Position numbers and translations under genes: made by a program. Positions 48,111-57,277 of a stretch of DNA of 64,000 nucleotides are shown in pieces. The notes beneath the pieces are model-generated. The model did not search any database and had not been told where the DNA came from. It saw only the letters and a program-made list of their open reading frames with translations. The first letter of the stretch is position 1. Each line of letters begins with the position of its first letter. This stretch comes from an uncultured Candidatus Puniceispirillum sp. (lineage in GTDB: Bacteria; Pseudomonadota; Alphaproteobacteria; Puniceispirillales; Puniceispirillaceae): assembly GCA_905182545.1 (NCBI GenBank), contig CAJJBY010000008.1, positions 186,001 to 250,000 of the forward strand, in the 5' to 3' direction.

Positions 48111-48940
48111 TTGAAGGGCTGGTCTTACTCGATATGGCAAGCGTGATTGCCCTGCTGTTTGTGGTTTTAATCGGCCTTCCACATGGTGCCTTTGACGGCG
48201 CGATTGCCAATCATCTTGTTGCTGGACGGTCATTTGTCGCAGCGGCAAAACTTATGACGAGCTATTGCGCCGCAGCCGCTCTTGTCATTGCGATCTGGAT
48301 CACGTTTCCCGCTGTCACTTTAACGCTTTTCCTGATTATTTCGATGATCCATTTTGGCAGGGGCGATGCGTCGGCAAAATCGGGGCCGGTTTTCATGACG
48401 CAGATTTTACTTCATGGCGGCTTGCCAATTTTTGGCATTATCTATTTCCAGCAATCAAGCGTTATCCCGCTATTCGATGCCTTGACAAATGGCGCTTCGG
48501 ATCTGGCAATTTTAATTAGTAAAATCATGGTTCCGGTGATGGGGTTGATGGCTGGTCTTTATGGCCTGATGGCATTTCGTGATGCATCACTTCGCGCACG
48601 GTTTGCCGAATTCATTTTGCTTGCCGTGGTTTTTGCGATCTTGCCGCCGCTGGTCAGCTTTGCATTGTATTTTTGCATCATCCATACTGGCAGGCATATG
48701 CGCCGCATCTGGCATGTGCTAGCCTCCACAACATCGCCAAAAGGGCTTTATCGACAAGCGGCAAGTTTTACCTTGGCAAGCTGGCTTGTTGGCGGCGCAG
48801 CCTTTCTATGGCTTGAGACTGGCAATCTTGATGCGGCTTTGCTGCAAGTTGTTTTCATAGGTCTTGCCGCGCTGACCGTGCCGCATATGATTCTTGTTGA
48901 TGGATTTTTTGCAAAAGGACAAAGGCACCAAACAGAATGA
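48107..48940 (+). CDS. blh: Beta-carotene 15,15'-dioxygenase (Blh), retinal-forming
   Basis: Cleaves beta-carotene to two retinals, the cofactor of the rhodopsin. 277 residues with many hydrophobic helices, as in Blh/Brp proteins. Iron-ligand histidines are suggested by VLIGLPHGAFDGAIANH, ISMIHFGRGDA and FCIIHTGRHMRRIWH. Overlaps crtY and idi by ATGA on both sides. Confidence 0.93.
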   Translation: MIEGLVLLDMASVIALLFVVLIGLPHGAFDGAIANHLVAGRSFVAAAKLMTSYCAAAALVIAIWITFPAVTLTLFLIISMIHFGRGDASAKSGPVFMTQILLHGGLPIFGIIYFQQSSVIPLFDALTNGASDLAILISKIMVPVMGLMAGLYGLMAFRDASLRARFAEFILLAVVFAILPPLVSFALYFCIIHTGRHMRRIWHVLASTTSPKGLYRQAASFTLASWLVGGAAFLWLETGNLDAALLQVVFIGLAALTVPHMILVDGFFAKGQRHQTE

Positions 48941-50020
48941 CATCGGAAAAAGAGCAAATTTTGACAGGCCATAAAATAGCCGCCGCATCGCGCAAAGATG
49001 CGCATATTGATCTGGCGCTTGATCCAGCCACAAAATCAGCCGGCAACAATGGATTTGACCGGCTGCGTTTTGAACATTGCGCTTTGCCTGAAATAGCGCT
49101 TTCAGCGATTGATCTTTCGGTTGAATTTTTGGGCAAACCGCTTGCAGCACCAATGATGATTGGCGCAATGACAGGTGGCACGATGCGTGCTGAAGCAATT
49201 AATCGCGCCCTTGCCGAGGTGGCTCAAGACCATAAAATTGCCTTTGCCGTTGGCTCGCAACGCGCCGCGCTAGAACTTGGCAAAACCGCGTCGGATCTTC
49301 GCATCATTGCCCCAGATATTCCGATCATTGGCAATTTGGGCGGCATTCAATTGGCACAGTCAGGCGGGATTGATTTGGCAAAGGCCGCCATTGACGATTT
49401 GCAGGCCGATGCCATAGCGATCCATCTAAACCCGCTTCAAGAGGCGGTTCAGCCTGAGGGCGAGCATGATTGGCGCGGCGTGCGTGATGCCATTTCTGCC
49501 CTTGTAAAAGCCGATATGGCGCCGGTTATCGTCAAGGAAGTTGGCGCTGGCATTTCGGCCAGCCTTGCCAGCGATCTTTTTGCCTGCGGCGTTGCGGCGG
49601 TTGATGTTGCCGGATTTGGCGGCACCAATTGGGCGCGGATCGAAGCGGCGCGCCGGATGATGATATTACGCCTTTGCACCATTTCTGGATTGGGGCATCC
49701 CCACCCTTGATTGCATTATGGCGGTTACTAAATCGCGTCCCAAAACTTTCCGGCAAGAGCATTTGATCATTGCATCAGGCGGGCTTCGGCACGGTCTTGA
49801 TGCGATGCGTGCCTATTGGCTTGGCGCAGATATGACATCACTTGCAGGACCAATGTTAAAACAGCTTCTTGATGATGACAAAACACCATCACCCGATCAA
49901 CTTGGTCAATTTGCCGCCCAGTTAAAACAGCAAATGGCACTGACCCTGTTTTTGACTGGCGCGCCAAATCTCGCCAAATTCCGTCGCAAACCGGCATGGC
50001 TTGACGGTCAGGCCTTGTGA
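48937..50020 (+). CDS. idi: Isopentenyl-diphosphate delta-isomerase type 2 (two frameshifts)
   Basis: FMN-dependent type 2 isomerase that interconverts IPP and DMAPP to feed crtE. About 361 residues after repair. Core motifs: SRKDAHIDLAL, APMMIGAMTGG, IPIIGNLGGIQL, AIHLNPLQEAVQPEG, VIVKEVGAGIS, DVAGFGGTNWARIE. Two single G residues seem lost from GGG runs, at 49655-49656 and 49687-49688, so the middle (DDITP) and the tail (DWGIPTLDCIMAVTKSR) are in other frames. Its start overlaps blh as ATGA, and it ends the operon. Confidence 0.88.
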
Positions 50021-50078
50021 AAAACCGATAACGCAATCACCCCCTTCCCTTGCCCCTTTCCACATAAAGGCCGATCCA

Positions 50079-50982
50079 ATGACCGAAACAAAACTCCCTC
50101 AATTGCATTGCCATTTTGATGCCTGGTGATATGGGGCATGGATGCGCTACCGTTTTCCGCCAGCATGGAATGCGCGTGATTACCTGCCTTAACGGGCGAA
50201 GCCAGCGCACCCGCGCCCTTGCCGAAAAAGCTGGTCTTGAGGACATGCCAACGCTTGGCGATGTCATGCAAACGGCCGATCTCATCCTGTCGATCCTGCC
50301 GCCCGAATATGCAGTGCAGCAAGCACAAGAGGCCGCCACGGCGATGGAAGCTGCTAAGGCCTATCCCGATTATGTTGATTGTAATGCGATATCCCCTGCC
50401 ACCACCAAAAAAGTTGCTTCAGCCTTTGATTATATGCCGGTCAATTTCATTGATGGCGGCCTGATCGGGCTAAATCCGGTAAAGGAAAATGAAGGGACGC
50501 GGCTTTATGTCAGCGGCAAGGCGACCGCGCTTGTTCGCCAGCTTGATGGCCGTGGCTTGGTGGTTCGTGATCTTGGCGGCGAAATTGGCCGCGCTTCGGC
50601 GATGAAAATGGTTTACGCTAGCAGCACCAAAGGCGCATTTTCACTTTTTGCCGCGGTGGCCGTGATGGCCGAACTAACCGGTCTTCGTGATGAAATATTT
50701 CAGGAGCTATCCGAAAGCCAGCCAAACACTTTGGCCAGCATTGAACGTATGCTGCCTCGCATTCCGCTGGACGCAAACCGTTGGATTTTTGAAATGGACG
50801 AAATTGCCAGCACATATGAATCCTTTGGCGTAACCTCCCATTTTCACAAAGGCGCTGGAGACATAATGCAACTTGCCAACAAAACACCGCTGGCAAACGA
50901 AACCCGCGAAACAGCGCAAGATAATCGTACGCTTGCCGATGTTCTGCAAATCTATGTTGATGCGCTGCGGGCAGAGAGCTAA
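50079..50982 (+). CDS. NAD(P)-binding 6-phosphogluconate/3-hydroxyacid dehydrogenase-like protein, frameshifted near the start
   Basis: About 300 residues. The Rossmann start IAILMPGDMGHGCATVFR joins to the ATG at 50079 only after one extra base in the segment 50090-50106 is removed (probably one A of an AAAA run). After the Rossmann domain (LSILPPEYAVQQAQ, YVDCNAISPATTKK, FIDGGLIGLNP) there is the helical C-terminal domain (GRASAMKMVYASSTKGAFSL) containing the conserved Lys. The substrate is unknown; relatives include DUF1932-type oxidoreductases. It lies 58 bases after idi on the same strand, so it may be read through from the crt operon. Confidence 0.78.
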
Positions 50983-51137
50983 TACGGCTTTTGGCGTCAC
51001 GCTGCTAGATCTGACCTGGATTCACCCTCATAAACTCTGTGCCAGACAAAACGGGCCAATTTTGCGTTTTGTCTCTTGACCCGTTGATAATTGTCTTATC
51101 AATTAGACCGGTTGAAAACAGGATATGAGACAGGTGA

Positions 51138-51822
51138 ATGACAGGTGCAATTTGGGCCTTGGCCTATGACATTTCAAATGAAAAATCGTCAGTCCTATCT
51201 TGACTGGTTTCACCGGATTCATATTCCGGAAAAGCTGGCAAGACCCGGATATCGCTGGGCCGCCCATTTTGAAGGCAGCGCCACCACGCCAAACATGCAA
51301 AGCTATATTGCGTTATTTGGCGGCATTTCAACCCGCATATTCCTTGACCCCAGTCCGGCACAGCTGAAAACAAAACAAGATGACCTAACCCGCGAAATGA
51401 TGGCGCGGCGGCGCAATCCCTTTGCCACAATTCTGGCGTATGAATGGCGCGATGGCAGCACGCCAAGCACAAGCAATGATGATGCGGTGGCAGCAGAGGC
51501 GATCAATTCTGACTGGCTTGATTTTCTGGTGATTGACGCCGCCGGTCAGGGCGAAGCCATTGGCGCATGGGCGGTGCAGAATTTGCTGCCAAAGCTGCAA
51601 AAAGACAATCCAGATGCCGCCAAATCCGCCGCCATTACGCATAAGTTGATAAGCGTTACCGGCGCACCGGCGCATATCCTGTTTTATGAAACAAACCGAA
51701 CCGGATTGGCAGATGATGCCACCACCACCAGCCCTTTTGACCCGCAAGCGTCAATCTTATCTGACATGCCCGAAACAGCATCGCTTTGCCACCGATCAGG
51801 CAAGCGCATATGGCCAGTCTGA
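51138..51822 (+). CDS. Hypothetical protein, possible dimeric alpha-beta barrel (EthD-like), frameshifted
   Basis: About 227 residues when joined. The N-terminal 17 residues from the ATG at 51138 (MTGAIWALAYDISNE) are in a different frame; removing one A of the run at 51181-51185 continues into NRQSYLDWFHRIHIPEKLAR and PGYRWAAHFE, with a second similar-sized half (DWLDFLVIDAAGQGEAIGAW ... GAPAHILFYETN). The short beta-alpha-beta character suggests a dimeric ferredoxin-like barrel as in EthD/NIPSNAP proteins, but no signature is decisive. Function unknown. Confidence 0.5.
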
Positions 51823-51858
51823 TCAATTTTTATAATCACCAAGGCTGGCTTTGTCACG

Positions 51859-52491
51859 TCAGCTCAATTTTTTATCACAGTTTATCGATGGGCATTGTTT
51901 CAATGAATGCTCAAAGACCCAAAATTGCTGTTGTTGTCTAATTCTTGAACGAGTTGGCGGGGTAATAGGCGAACTGACTATTTCTCCAAGTAAATCATCG
52001 GATTGACTCTGGAAACTTGAATTTCTCGCAATTTCTTGCAAATCGGGCAGTTCTGTTTGCGTTGCTAAACTCCAACCTGGGCTACCAACTACTGCAACCT
52101 CTGAGCGAGTTTCATAATAATACGCTCTCAAGTTTTTGAGTGTTTCATTGCCGCTATACTCTCGAACGCCATCAGATAACTTTGAACCAAAAATACCGCC
52201 AAATTTCCGACGCGTTTTTTTGCTAGCGTAATGAAATCGATAGTAAGAGAAGTTAGACAACAGATCGATTGAGTCTTCATTGATTTTTTCTTCAATCAGG
52301 AACTGGACAACTAACTCAGACGCTCTAACTAATTCTTCGAGTGAAACTTCCTCAAATATTTCAGTCAAACCGCCAGCAAATTTTCTACACGGTTGAGCCA
52401 TATCAACCCCATATAAAATGAAGTCGCTGACAGATTGCGCAACAACACAATCATAAACCCATACCGGACAGTATTTTTTAGAGAAAACCAT
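51859..52491 (-). CDS. Hypothetical protein, about 210 residues
   Basis: Not recognised. The frame starts at the ATG at 52491 (MVFSKK), chosen because GAGGGG lies six bases ahead; an ATG at 52497 abuts that site. Charged and soluble, with Cys residues at both ends and a middle region rich in Lys/Arg (KKTRRKFGGIFGSK). Base composition is A+T-richer than the metabolic genes before it. It opens the accessory region and is divergent from the Pal-like gene. Confidence 0.5.
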   Translation of the reverse strand: MVFSKKYCPVWVYDCVVAQSVSDFILYGVDMAQPCRKFAGGLTEIFEEVSLEELVRASELVVQFLIEEKINEDSIDLLSNFSYYRFHYASKKTRRKFGGIFGSKLSDGVREYSGNETLKNLRAYYYETRSEVAVVGSPGWSLATQTELPDLQEIARNSSFQSQSDDLLGEIVSSPITPPTRSRIRQQQQFWVFEHSLKQCPSINCDKKLS

Positions 52492-52670
52492 TAGCATCCC
52501 CTCTGTTTGAGGGTGTTCTACAAAAAATTTAAATTCAACACTTTAATGTACTTATGCTTGGCCATAAGCGCTCATTGTGAGCGAGTTACTGAGTTGCCAT
52601 CCCCCGATTTGCTGTCAAAGTCCACTTGTTCAGAAAACAGTATGCATCTAATAAATTTAGTAGGCTAGAC

Positions 52671-53180
52671 ATGAAGTTCCGCGACGTCAAAAAGCAACTG
52701 CTGAGTGTGTCTGTGCTCTTCACATTAGGTTTGGGTGGATGCTCTAACTCCGGAGTGAACGGTGAAACCTCATTAGCCGGTGGGAGCGTATCGCAAACCG
52801 CCCAATCAGAAGCAACGAGTACGTCAGAATCCGCTGAACACAATCTATCTTCGCTCCCCGTGCTGACATATTTTGATTTTGACAGTGCTGCGTTAAGCGC
52901 AGGGACGACTATGGTTTTGGATAGCGCAGTCGCTAAATTTGCGAAAAATCCGTCTGCTCGTGTTGTTATTAGTGGGCACGCTGATGAGAGAGGAACGCGA
53001 GAATATAATCTGGGCCTTGGACATCTGAGGGCATCTGCCGTTGCTGATTACATGCTTGCCAAAGGCATAGACGGCTTAAGAATTAAAAAAGTCTCGTATG
53101 GCAAAGAGAGGCCATTGCTCAAAGGCTCAAATGACGAGGCATGGGCAAAAAACAGAAGGGTTGAAATAAATGATGAATGA
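52671..53180 (+). CDS. Pal-like OmpA-family outer-membrane lipoprotein
   Basis: About 169 residues from the ATG at 52671. The lipobox LGLGGC gives a lipidated Cys near residue 24. The OmpA domain is complete: LTYFDFDSAALSAGTTMVLD, RVVISGHADERGTREYNLGL, and NRRVEI at the end, matching the peptidoglycan-binding motif of Pal. No tol genes adjoin it, and the composition is A+T-richer than the core, so it may be a second copy rather than the cellular Pal. The stop overlaps the next start. Confidence 0.83.
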   Translation: MKFRDVKKQLLSVSVLFTLGLGGCSNSGVNGETSLAGGSVSQTAQSEATSTSESAEHNLSSLPVLTYFDFDSAALSAGTTMVLDSAVAKFAKNPSARVVISGHADERGTREYNLGLGHLRASAVADYMLAKGIDGLRIKKVSYGKERPLLKGSNDEAWAKNRRVEINDE

Positions 53181-53490
53181 TTTAACTGCTTTTGACCAGG
53201 TGCAACGAAATGACTCAGGTCAGCCTGAAGCATATAAAACTGACCGTGTAAAAAATCGATTTGATAAAGGTGTGGTTGTTTTCAAAAAAGATACCGGGAT
53301 GGCTTTTGAAGTTTGCAAAACGTCTCATGCAAACGGCATTGAACATTTTAATTTACTATGTGCAGAAACCGGTTCTAGTGTTTATCTGTCAAAATTTGCT
53401 CTTGAAAAAGACTATAGTCATGATGACGTGGCATCCGAGAAATTTGGCCTGAGGATAGTCAGGCGATTAAGTGAGATGTTGGCTAAATAG
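53170..53490 (+). CDS. Hypothetical protein, 106 residues
   Basis: Not recognised. A short hydrophilic protein without signal peptide or membrane helix, containing FDKGVVVFKKDTGMAFEVCK and HFNLLCAETGSSVYLSK. The start at 53170 overlaps the end of the Pal-like gene, implying coupling. The second Met (53173) is an equally possible start. Confidence 0.5.
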   Translation: MMNDLTAFDQVQRNDSGQPEAYKTDRVKNRFDKGVVVFKKDTGMAFEVCKTSHANGIEHFNLLCAETGSSVYLSKFALEKDYSHDDVASEKFGLRIVRRLSEMLAK

Positions 53491-53554
53491 AGGTCCGGAA
53501 CCACTATCAATCTTACCCTGAAACTGCACTTTTGCTTGTTTTACTGGTGTAAAA

Positions 53555-53989
53555 GTGTTTGAGTCTTATCTTCAGACGGGGGTAATTGTTTTGAGTGAGG
53601 AAACTCTCAAGAGAGTGTTTGGTGCCGTTTGGTCGCGCTTTCTCGAATTTGAAATCACTCGGAGCAGAATGATAACCGAGCTTACAGGCAGCTCATCATC
53701 TGCTCTCATCCTTCAAGTGGTTGCATATCACAATCTGACCTTGGTTCAATCTACTCTGGATAGTAAAACTTACAGTGAAATACGGGGGGCGTGGGAACTG
53801 GGCGACCAAACCTCAAATAGTGAGTTGCCCAAAAAACTTTCATTTGCCGCTATTGCAGATATAACCGGTATCGATAAAGAGACAGTGAGACGCTCCGTAA
53901 AAAAACTAGAGGAGCAGGAGTGGCTCTCCATCAATCAAGAAGCCGGATTAGTTACAATCCGTCACAGACGAATCAAGACAAGCTTTTGA
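53555..53989 (+). CDS. Winged-helix transcriptional regulator-like protein
   Basis: 144 residues from a GTG at 53555. The N-terminal half is helical, with no ligand-binding signature. The C-terminal part, residues 97-125 (FAAIADITGIDKETVRRSVK, then KLEEQEWL), is a good helix-turn-helix with a wing (LVTIRHRRI), in the style of Crp or MarR family DNA-binding domains. It probably binds DNA. What it senses or controls is unknown. The start is uncertain, since other GTG/TTG codons are in frame. Confidence 0.55.
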   Translation: MFESYLQTGVIVLSEETLKRVFGAVWSRFLEFEITRSRMITELTGSSSSALILQVVAYHNLTLVQSTLDSKTYSEIRGAWELGDQTSNSELPKKLSFAAIADITGIDKETVRRSVKKLEEQEWLSINQEAGLVTIRHRRIKTSF

Positions 53990-54335
53990 TTTTGAATGAG
54001 TGGGAAGTTACTCATCTTGGTCGTCTGATAAAACGCTTAAATGATGCGGACAACGCGGGCTAAAGTTTTTCTTCCATAAAAGTCAGTTTTTCAAACAATG
54101 AAATCTTGAATGCGTTGGTTCTAGCGGTAAAACCCACTGTCCCAATTTAAGATTGTGGAAGTTGCTATCGGCAAAAAACCTAATTTTTAAAATATCCACT
54201 TTTCAATCATGACAAGTCAGTAACCCAATAACTACTGGCAAGATACATGAGCTTTTTAATGCCATGTCTTGAAGATAAGTAAAGTATGCAGAAATCATAA
54301 TGCGATGAGACCGTAATAGAATTTTACTTCTTTGA

Positions 54336-54533
54336 GTACTGGGTGGCAACGTTCTTGACAGCGGATTACGTTATCAAGATGCTGGCAGTTGTTATGCCGC
54401 CGCACAAAACAGTGTTAAAGACTTACAGGAAAAAGGTCTCGCGCCACCCAAGTTCATTTGTGTTCCGGTTGCAAGTAGCAAGGAATTGAAGCTTATTGTT
54501 CGCGAACAACAAGGGACTCGGTTCCCTTTCTGA
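54336..54533 (+). pseudogene. Fragment of an unrecognised gene without start codon
   Basis: A 65-codon frame between stops reads like protein (NVLDSGLRYQDAGSCYAAAQ, then LAPPKFICVPVASSKELKLI) and ends at a TGA at 54531-54533, but it has no ATG or GTG start in frame and no ribosome binding site. It looks like the 3' end of a degraded gene or a frame broken by an indel upstream. No family was recognised. Confidence 0.35.
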
Positions 54534-54617
54534 GAACTCAAAGCTTCAAAATATTGGTTGAACTTTTTTGCTGGTCATTAAAATCTGTATTGGCGAAAAC
54601 TTAAGCTCTGGGGTGTT

Positions 54618-55217
54618 ATGCAGAAAAACGTTGTTTTGTTTCTGATATTTATAGTTTTTATAGCCACGGGTATGCCCGCGATGTCTTACGAGGAACCTCA
54701 GTACAAAATCGTCAAGAAAACTGACATCTATGAGGTGCGACGGTATGCACAGCGAACTGTGGCTCAGGCAAAATATCATGGGGAGGACAGCGGCTTCAGA
54801 ATTTTATTTGACTATATATCCGGGGAAAATGAGAGCGCGACCGATGTTGCAATGACGGTACCCGTCGCTCAATCTACAGACATCAATATGACTGTCCCAG
54901 TCACTCAAACTAACAATCATGGAAAAATGGTGATGCAATTTTTCCTACCAAAGAAATACACCAAAGAAACAGCACCCAGACCAAAAGATAGTAGGATCGA
55001 TATTATTGACCTTCCAGCCACTTATTATGCAGTTATTTCCTATTCAGGATTTGCGTCTGAGGAATACTTTCAAAAACACCGTAAGAAACTAAAAAACGAG
55101 CTTGATGAAAATAGCATTACTGTGAGTGGGCCTCCAATCAAAGCGACATACAACTCACCATTTACTCTACCATTCTTTCGCCGCAATGAAGCTATGTACC
55201 GACTAAATTGGGATTAG
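54618..55217 (+). CDS. SOUL family heme-binding protein
   Basis: 199 residues. A hydrophobic leader (VVLFLIFIVFIATGMPAMSY) suggests export to the periplasm. The SOUL domain follows: YKIVKKTDIYEVRRYAQRTV at the start, the AMTVPV and NMTVPV segments, MQFFLPKKYTKETAPRPKD, and FTLPFFRRNEAMYRLNW at the end. Family members bind heme or have heme-related or oxidative roles. The neighbours give no clue. Low G+C relative to core genes. Confidence 0.8.
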   Translation: MQKNVVLFLIFIVFIATGMPAMSYEEPQYKIVKKTDIYEVRRYAQRTVAQAKYHGEDSGFRILFDYISGENESATDVAMTVPVAQSTDINMTVPVTQTNNHGKMVMQFFLPKKYTKETAPRPKDSRIDIIDLPATYYAVISYSGFASEEYFQKHRKKLKNELDENSITVSGPPIKATYNSPFTLPFFRRNEAMYRLNWD

Positions 55218-55419
55218 TTTCCCGATTAATAAATCGAGGCTAGGATTCAAAAATCATTATTTTTCAGCCTACTGCCCCGTAGCTTAAGCTCCGGGTTGCT
55301 GAGCACTATTCTATTTGGGCTGCAGCCACATTCAAGGCTTGGGATTTGGCGGCATATTCAGCAAAGTGATTATATTGTTCATCGCTGTTTTTTTTACTGA
55401 GCAAACTGTTACGGAGCAG

Positions 55420-55737
55420 TCAGGATGCTCTAAATTTACCATGGAAACTGTGTGCTAGTTCTATCAGAAAATCCATTAATAAAATCGAACAGATTCCGTT
55501 TTGATCTTCCTCAGAAGTGTTTTGCCAACTGACAGAGAGGCTCGAGCTTTCAAGGTATTCAGCAATTGCTGTTTTTAAATCAATTACCACAGACAAGTGA
55601 AACGCTGACTCTCGGTTTTCAATTCGTCCAGTATTATGAAACTCTAACCACTTCTCATACAGTGAGTCACTCAGTTTTGCGTGATGATTGTCGACATTTT
55701 TCTTAATAATGTCCATCAATTCTGAATTACCAGCCAT
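55420..55737 (-). CDS. Hypothetical protein, 105 residues
   Basis: Not recognised. Starts at an ATG at 55737 after a strong GAGGTGA site, so it is probably translated. All-helical character (IIKKNVDNHHAKLSDSLYEK, ICSILLMDFLIELAHSFHG), no signal peptide. Confidence 0.55.
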   Translation of the reverse strand: MAGNSELMDIIKKNVDNHHAKLSDSLYEKWLEFHNTGRIENRESAFHLSVVIDLKTAIAEYLESSSLSVSWQNTSEEDQNGICSILLMDFLIELAHSFHGKFRAS

Positions 55738-55989
55738 TTGTTCACCTCAATTCATTGCCTTTTATACTTTTACCACCTAACGCGCGCCATGAGGCTGCTG
55801 ATAGGTTTCTTTACCTGTCTTAAGTAGATATGCTCTGTCCCAGCAACTTAGCTTGCTTCTGTGTTCCATCTGTAACTCTGTTTGCAAGCGTCTGTCAAAG
55901 TCTCTTAGAATGTTGGATTTGAATTTATCGCTGAAGGTCATCTGCCCACAATTACTTAACCGGATGAGAAAGGGTTGAGTTAGTAAAAA

Positions 55990-56193
55990 ATGAAACCAAA
56001 GAAAAACAGAAGAACAAAGTGGACATCTGAAGAAAGAGAGAGGCTCAAAAATCTATTTGAAAAATTTGATGGTGACATCGTTAAAATATCAACAGAACTC
56101 CGCAGAGGTGAGAGATCTGTTCGTATGAACCTATTCTTTATGGATCTAATTAGTGAGAGTGAAGTGAATAAAAAACTGATTATAGACTGTTAA
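55990..56193 (+). CDS. Small SANT/Myb-like or HTH-like hypothetical protein
   Basis: 67 residues, very basic at the N terminus (MKPKKNRRTKWTSEERERLK). WTSEERERLKNLFEKFDGDI resembles the first helix of a SANT/Myb-type domain with its Trp, but the rest is too short to be sure. Possibly a DNA-binding protein. It abuts the next gene exactly. Confidence 0.4.
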   Translation: MKPKKNRRTKWTSEERERLKNLFEKFDGDIVKISTELRRGERSVRMNLFFMDLISESEVNKKLIIDC

Positions 56194-56439
56194 ATGTATC
56201 CCACAAAACTGCACACCATTATCAAGTTCGGGAGCATCGAAGGCATGCAAGCAATTGGCGCTGACAAGGAATTTACAGAAACCCGCAAGCAAGCAGGTGC
56301 GGTTATCGAGAGCGGTGTCATGACCCCAATATCAGACGAGTTCTTCACGAATCATCCAGACGCTTTCATGCAGCATTGGATTGTGAGCGCGAAGCAGAAT
56401 GTGCCCCTAGCCTCTCTCATTGCCTCCACAAAACGCTGA
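56194..56439 (+). CDS. Hypothetical protein, 81 residues
   Basis: Begins at an ATG immediately after the TAA of the preceding small gene, so the two look coupled. Not recognised; contains IKFGSIEGMQAIGADKEF and FFTNHPDAFMQHWIVSAKQN. It could be the tail of a larger family. Soluble, no signal peptide. Confidence 0.4.
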   Translation: MYPTKLHTIIKFGSIEGMQAIGADKEFTETRKQAGAVIESGVMTPISDEFFTNHPDAFMQHWIVSAKQNVPLASLIASTKR

Positions 56440-56601
56440 AACGACCATGCTTATGATTGCTGGCATGTAGTTACGAAACACGCCGTCGCTCTCGATATAA
56501 ATGCGTTGCGTCAATTCGTAGCATTGATAACCACTTGGCTTGCTAGGCACGATGAGCCTATGCGATAAAACACTTACGTCCTAAATTTGAAAGGTAAAAT
56601 A

Positions 56602-56913
56602 ATGTCGGTCACCATGCATCTTACTATAACAACTAAAGATGGTTGTTTTGACGAATTTCATGCCCTCGCAAAAGAGGAGCTTGCATTCACTCGAGGATCC
56701 GAGGGTTGCATCTCAATCCACACGTCGTCATCGAGAGACACAAATACTCTTAAGTTTGCGGGAGATTGGAAAAGTGAGGATGATTTCAACACCTATTTTG
56801 CGAAAAGAGTTGAACGAAGTGGAGAAGACTTTGCTCGCTTGTTAGCAGGACCGCCAGAAAAAGAATGTTTCCAAACCGATGATTGGGGATACGGAAAAGA
56901 GTGGCAAAAATAA
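56602..56913 (+). CDS. Antibiotic biosynthesis monooxygenase (ABM) domain-like protein
   Basis: About 103 residues from the ATG at 56602. A single dimeric alpha-beta barrel: VTMHLTITTKDGCFDEFHAL, AFTRGSEGCISIHTS, then KFAGDWKSEDDFNTYF. This is the ABM/putative quinol monooxygenase pattern; the reaction is not known. Flanked downstream by a strong hairpin at 56950. Confidence 0.65.
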   Translation: MSVTMHLTITTKDGCFDEFHALAKEELAFTRGSEGCISIHTSSSRDTNTLKFAGDWKSEDDFNTYFAKRVERSGEDFARLLAGPPEKECFQTDDWGYGKEWQK

Positions 56914-56949
56914 TTTTGATACCTGCAAAAACCGTTTGATAAGAAATTT

Positions 56950-56984
56950 GTGACCCGCCTATTTTCGGAAAACAGGCGGGTCAC
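56950..56984 (+). terminator. Long perfect hairpin after the ABM gene
   Basis: Arms GTGACCCGCCT (56950-56960) and AGGCGGGTCAC (56974-56984) pair perfectly, with an inner TTTT/AAAA extension and a CGG loop. No T tract follows on either strand, so it may be a non-canonical terminator or a stabilising mRNA structure rather than a classic intrinsic terminator. Confidence 0.55.
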
Positions 56985-57006
56985 ATATCATTGAGGCAAC
57001 AAGACC

Positions 57007-57174
57007 ATGACCGCATTTGTGTTTATTTTTGTGTACTACTTGGGCAGGCCAATATTCGTCAATTTTGGAGTTTCAGATCGCTATCGCTTTTTTACGGCTC
57101 TAGCACTTGGCTTAATACTTGAGACCGCAGTCTTTGCTATCACAGGCACCTCAGGATACAAAATGATCAATTGA
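57007..57174 (+). CDS. Small membrane protein, 55 residues
   Basis: An ATG at 57007 opens a frame of 55 residues ending in a TGA at 57172-57174. It has two hydrophobic spans: TAFVFIFVYYLGRPIFVNFG and FFTALALGLILETAVFAITG. It reads like a genuine small inner-membrane protein. A terminator follows at 57210. No family was recognised. Confidence 0.45.
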   Translation: MTAFVFIFVYYLGRPIFVNFGVSDRYRFFTALALGLILETAVFAITGTSGYKMIN

Positions 57175-57209
57175 GAAGGAGGGTAGGATTTAATGCCCTC
57201 CCCAAACTC

Positions 57210-57237
57210 GGGCCGCCTTTGCGTGGTCCTTTTTTTG
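57210..57237 (+). terminator. Rho-independent terminator
   Basis: A seven-base-pair GC-rich stem (GGGCCGC paired with GCGTGGTCC-side bases, including two G-T pairs) with a short loop is followed by seven T residues, after the small membrane protein and ahead of the nitroreductase gene. Confidence 0.6.
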
Positions 57238-57277
57238 TGGCAGAAACAAATAAGAGCAAGCGAGGATCATAAACACT

